NCBI RefSeq assembly: GCF_002443255.2 | Contig: NW_019211454.1 | Span: 30,920,061-30,984,060, forward strand | DNA length: 64,000 bases | Direction: 5' to 3' | Source: Varroa destructor | Lineage: Eukaryota > Arthropoda > Arachnida > Mesostigmata > Varroidae | Shown here: positions 60,401-64,000 of the stretch, one piece after another | How the letters are laid out: each line of letters opens with the position of its first letter | Position numbering within the stretch: position 1 is the first letter of the stretch | Notes under the pieces: model-generated | The model's input: the letters and a program-made list of their open reading frames with translations, nothing else | Told to the model about the DNA's origin: nothing | Database searches by the model: none | Program-made: the position numbers and the translations under genes

Positions 60401-63400
60401 CGTTGATAATGAATTCAAATGATTTCGAATCCCGAGTTAAGCTAATAAGGACGATTTTAAATGACTGAAGCATTATAACTGATTGTAAAAAGACTGAGAG
60501 GCCCGAACACCTCGTGAAAACCCACTATTTGAAAGTGCATATAGTAACGTATCTTGGCTAATGGTAAGTATACTGAAATAAAAGTTTCTTAGAGTGCTCC
60601 TTTTAAAGGAAAATCATGAAGTAACATAGAATATGGTACGACGGACTTTCATGACCTCTCTGGGGCGGTAGGACCAGTGAGACTGCTCACAGATGATGAG
60701 GGTGACGGGTGAAAATAGCCAACACGACCGCTGGTCCCTCCTACAATATAACGGTCCGAAAAAGTTCGAAGGTAGTAGACTGCCGCGTGGTTTAAGGGCT
60801 TCTAAATGCGAATACGACCACGCACGCATAACGCCATGCTTGCTTCCGGCAGCGTACTTATAAATACGGCAGCAGTCGAAAACCGTTCTCGCATCGAGTC
60901 GTGTCTGACGTAGGGAAAAAGATCGGCACAAAAAGGGTGCCAGGAGCTGTGGCAAAAAAATTTGAACCTTAGCGAACAAAATTATTGGGAAGAATCAAAT
61001 AAGAAAAGACAAAAACGGTGGCAGTTGTAGACGTTCCGGTCAGAAGAGCACGATCGAAATTATACGTTTGTCAAAGTATTGAGAAACAAGACTTTTCTAA
61101 GGATGAAGTCGCTGCCAGGAGCTTCTCAGACGGGAACTACAGTTCAAGCGATCACAGCAAACTTTGCCCACTGATAAGGTATAAGCGGGGAAATAAGAGG
61201 TTAAAGTATTCCAGGAAGGAAAGACAGATCGCTAATTTGCTGTTCTTCGTTTTTCCTTCCCCAAAACTACCAAACGTCTACTAAACGTAGGACGCCTGCT
61301 AAATGGGTAAGCATTTTACCCAACGATAAGACAAGCCACGATACCTAAAACATTCGATATGCCAAAAAGCCAGACACATAAGTAGAGATGATATCGCGAC
61401 AAAAATGTATCACAGATGTCGCACATGCTCACGTTGCAGTGGTGGAACTGGCTAATGCGGTTGCACGCTTCTAGCATAAAGTGTTCCTGAATAAAAGGAC
61501 ACGCTGACCGGTGCCACTAACAAGACGCCGAAACTCCAGATCGCAATAGTCGTCCCATCAAGAGGAATAACATTTTTTTCTAGAATCAGTTTTATGTGAT
61601 GTGCTTTGTTTCGGAGGAAACCAACTCGGTCGAATCCCTTAGGACACTGAGCTCTCAATAGGTTAAGGAAAGTTCACAGCTAGGTTTGTAACTAGCTGAA
61701 GGTCCATAGACGCTAGTAGTTGAAACGTTGCACCAGCATTATAAATATCATGACAAATAAATTAAACGAAACTGTTCGTGTAATAGAAACTTACGATGCA
61801 CAGTTAGTTCATCAGAATGATCTATTGCAGTACATTTGTTCCGAGCAAAGTCTAAATGAACCTTAGCATCGCCAGAATTAGTCAGGCAGAGTTTATCTTG
61901 ACCACTTATTAATAGAATGGAGAATTGTTTATATCCTATAGTGTTAGGTTAGGTAAGCTAAAGGAAACGCACAAAAGTAACGATTCAAAAACTCTCGAAT
62001 TTAGCGGACTTCAGTTAATTGTTATAACCGCTTTCGGATCCTGTCTGATATGGTCGTGTAGGTGTATAAGCGCATAAAAATATTAGCCAATAACGATGGC
62101 ATACGGGTCCCAAACTAGTTCTCTACCGATCCCTATTGGGCAGCCCAGTTCGACCCGGAAGCATGTGTCCAACCATTATGATTCCCAATGAGAGTGCGCG
62201 TCAGGCTTCTTGCTTAAGTGCGTTGTGGAATACTCAGTAAGAACGACTATTTGGTGCGTATGGGCCAATAGGAAAATATCGACATCATTTATTGAGCCTC
62301 GTAGCGGAGATGTTTTACTATTGTTCATCGTGTATGTTACTAAATGAGATAGAAAATAGTAAGACATGAAGTGTATGGTAACAATGAATACGATGCGCAA
62401 GAACTAGCCGCACACCAAACCAATAGCGCATAATACTGTCTTTCTCCTGCATAGAAAGCCTCTTAGTTAGAGATTTAAAGGCGAGTATTAATAAAAATAA
62501 ATTTTGAGAGCCCATTATATATATACGAATAAGTGAATAAGAGAACCGTAATGGTGAAATAGAACAGGGATGCAATATGGCGCAGTGAAATGTTAGACCC
62601 AGCGGCACGAGTGCTCTGATCGTAGCCTTGCGTAGGTAAAATTCATATACAAATGTTTCAATGCAGTAAATAGCGTGATTCAATCAAGCGGAATGAAAAC
62701 ATAGCCTTTTGTGGAACTATTTACATTTCCATACTATAGACGTTTAGATATAATTTGGGACATATGCCTAAATTATATTTGCTATTTTCAAAAATGCGAC
62801 AAGTTCACACTTTATAAATAAAAAAATATATTCGGAGAAAAATATGGTAACACACGATTACAAATCGAAAACTAAAAACACCTAACAAAACGAACCAAAA
62901 GCCAATTTTAGAGAGAAAAAAACCTTAAAAGGCTCTATATAAAATACAGTGTAGATTTCATGGGCTTATCGTTCCTGGTAACAATTTTGTATTTTACCTC
63001 GCGTTCACCATAGTTTGCTTAGTTTCCTTTATTCTTCATGGAAAAAAACTCCGCTGGTTCTCCTACGGCTAATGAAAGCTCATGAGCAGCTTTTCTAAAC
63101 TCTAGCGTCGCTTCGATCAGTTACCCCGGGCTGTCACGTTTTTTTTAAGTATAATATTTATTCTATGAAACATTGAAACTGTGCTATACGTAAAGCGGGT
63201 ATACCCACTTCACAGCCTAAATTCTAAGATTCTGCAATATATACAAAGCAGGTGATAATAATAGGCTTAATAAAAAGGGAAAGACTTTTGAAACTGCATG
63301 CGCTAGTTGGCAAGAAGCAAATATACTGGAATTAATCTAATTTTCCGTTAATTTACAGGATCGTTAGGGCTAAGCACACTGTACATTCAATGTATACCGT

Positions 63401-64000
63401 GGAACTTTTAGTTTTAAGGCAACTGCTTACTTGACACAAAATACTTTATAGAAAAGAGTTACTTCCTGCAGCGATCACACTCGATGTTTTCCCGAAGGGA
63501 TGCAGTGATAGGTTCTTCTTTGAGCAGATAAGGAGCGAAAAATAACTTAATAACCCTATTCTCGGGTCAGAGATATCTGTAGGTGTTAAAATCACAGTTA
63601 TACAGCGTACAGCGTCATGCTGGCATTGAACACAAGGAAAATTATAATAATAATAAAAGAAGAAGAATTTTTCGACAGTTTTTTAAAACATATTTATATT
63701 TTATTAAGTTTAAAAAAACTGCTATCAGGAAGTTATAATAGAGTGAATTAGCCTCTAAAATCTTTCAACATTGAAGGTAGAATTAAATCAAATCCTATAC
63801 ATAGTTTACATGTTTCACCCTAGTCCCTTATACAGGTACTTAGGACGCACTGTTTCCAGACAAATTGTTCTTCGGTACTCCAGTCAGGCCTGAATCAACA
63901 TGCAACGCAATAGATGAGTCGTCGGCAAAATTGCCATATGTGCGACAAAAAACCTTCTGCGTTCACGATATACCGGAATAGTCAGACTGTTACTATTTTT
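57438..64000. other. No gene firmly supported; partly purine-rich, possibly decayed element
   Basis: From about 59860 to 61700 the plus strand is purine-rich with short coding-like blocks broken by stops (for example DYVHVIIIESEKEQDYK near 59990 and VDLESAMRALYRF near 60055), like the LINE relic at 9.8-14 kb. I could not place a diagnostic motif. The rest is AT-rich noncoding sequence with chance ORFs. Confidence 0.4.

Noticed and set aside
1..64000. CRISPR arrays, rRNA genes, bacterial operons, riboswitches
   Set aside because: No spaced direct repeats, rRNA signatures or prokaryotic gene organisation were seen; the window is eukaryotic.

Overview
This is eukaryotic, most likely arthropod, DNA and probably arachnid or mite-like. 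It is AT-rich, carries many (TA)n microsatellites, has introns with GTAAGT/GTGAGT donors and pyrimidine-AG acceptors, holds arthropod-type transposons (an R1-clade LINE and a mariner), and encodes defensin-like peptides. The lineage is an inference. There are no operons and no long intact ORFs. Genes appear as short exons scattered in intronic and intergenic DNA, so most calls rest on splice signals, reading phase and cysteine pattern.

The main result is a pair of same-strand genes whose last or second exon encodes a six-cysteine CS-alpha-beta (defensin-fold) domain. Gene A has a signal-peptide exon (34436-34532, phase-1 donor) and a CS-alpha-beta exon (39379-39644, phase-1 acceptor) separated by a 4.85 kb intron. 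Gene B has a CS-alpha-beta exon at 28931-29076 (phase-1 acceptor, stop codon, AATAAA 27 nt later). Its best upstream partner is a 132-codon exon at 27205-27601 that encodes a signal peptide and a Trp/Ser/Tyr-rich imperfect repeat, giving a predicted 180-aa secreted W-repeat plus defensin-fold protein. A TATA-like box and a GC-richer promoter region precede it. A shorter alternative first exon (28456-28522) would also fit.

Layout. 1-9.8 kb: one possible terminal exon (573-750) and a 25-bp-arm hairpin. 9.8-14.06 kb: a decayed R1-clade non-LTR retrotransposon with gag zinc knuckles, endonuclease, reverse transcriptase and C-terminal region, all broken. 14-21 kb: no convincing gene. 21.0-22.0 kb: a candidate terminal exon, then a minus-strand mariner transposase relic. 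22-26 kb: unassigned. 26-29.1 kb: gene B. 29.1-34.4 kb: intergenic with one unassigned ORF. 34.4-39.6 kb: gene A. 40-47 kb: two remarkable palindromes, a possible two-exon micro-ORF and a minus-strand cysteine-containing exon. 47-57 kb: microsatellites, a tRNA-like fossil and a short hairpin. 56.9-57.4 kb: a candidate exon pair. 57.4-64 kb: purine-rich, possibly decayed transposon DNA and otherwise nothing clear.

If the two CS-alpha-beta genes are real, they are secreted peptides, antimicrobial or venom/salivary-like in fold. They share exon phase and similar cysteine spacing but have completely different N-terminal exons, which suggests duplication of a domain exon captured behind different leader exons.
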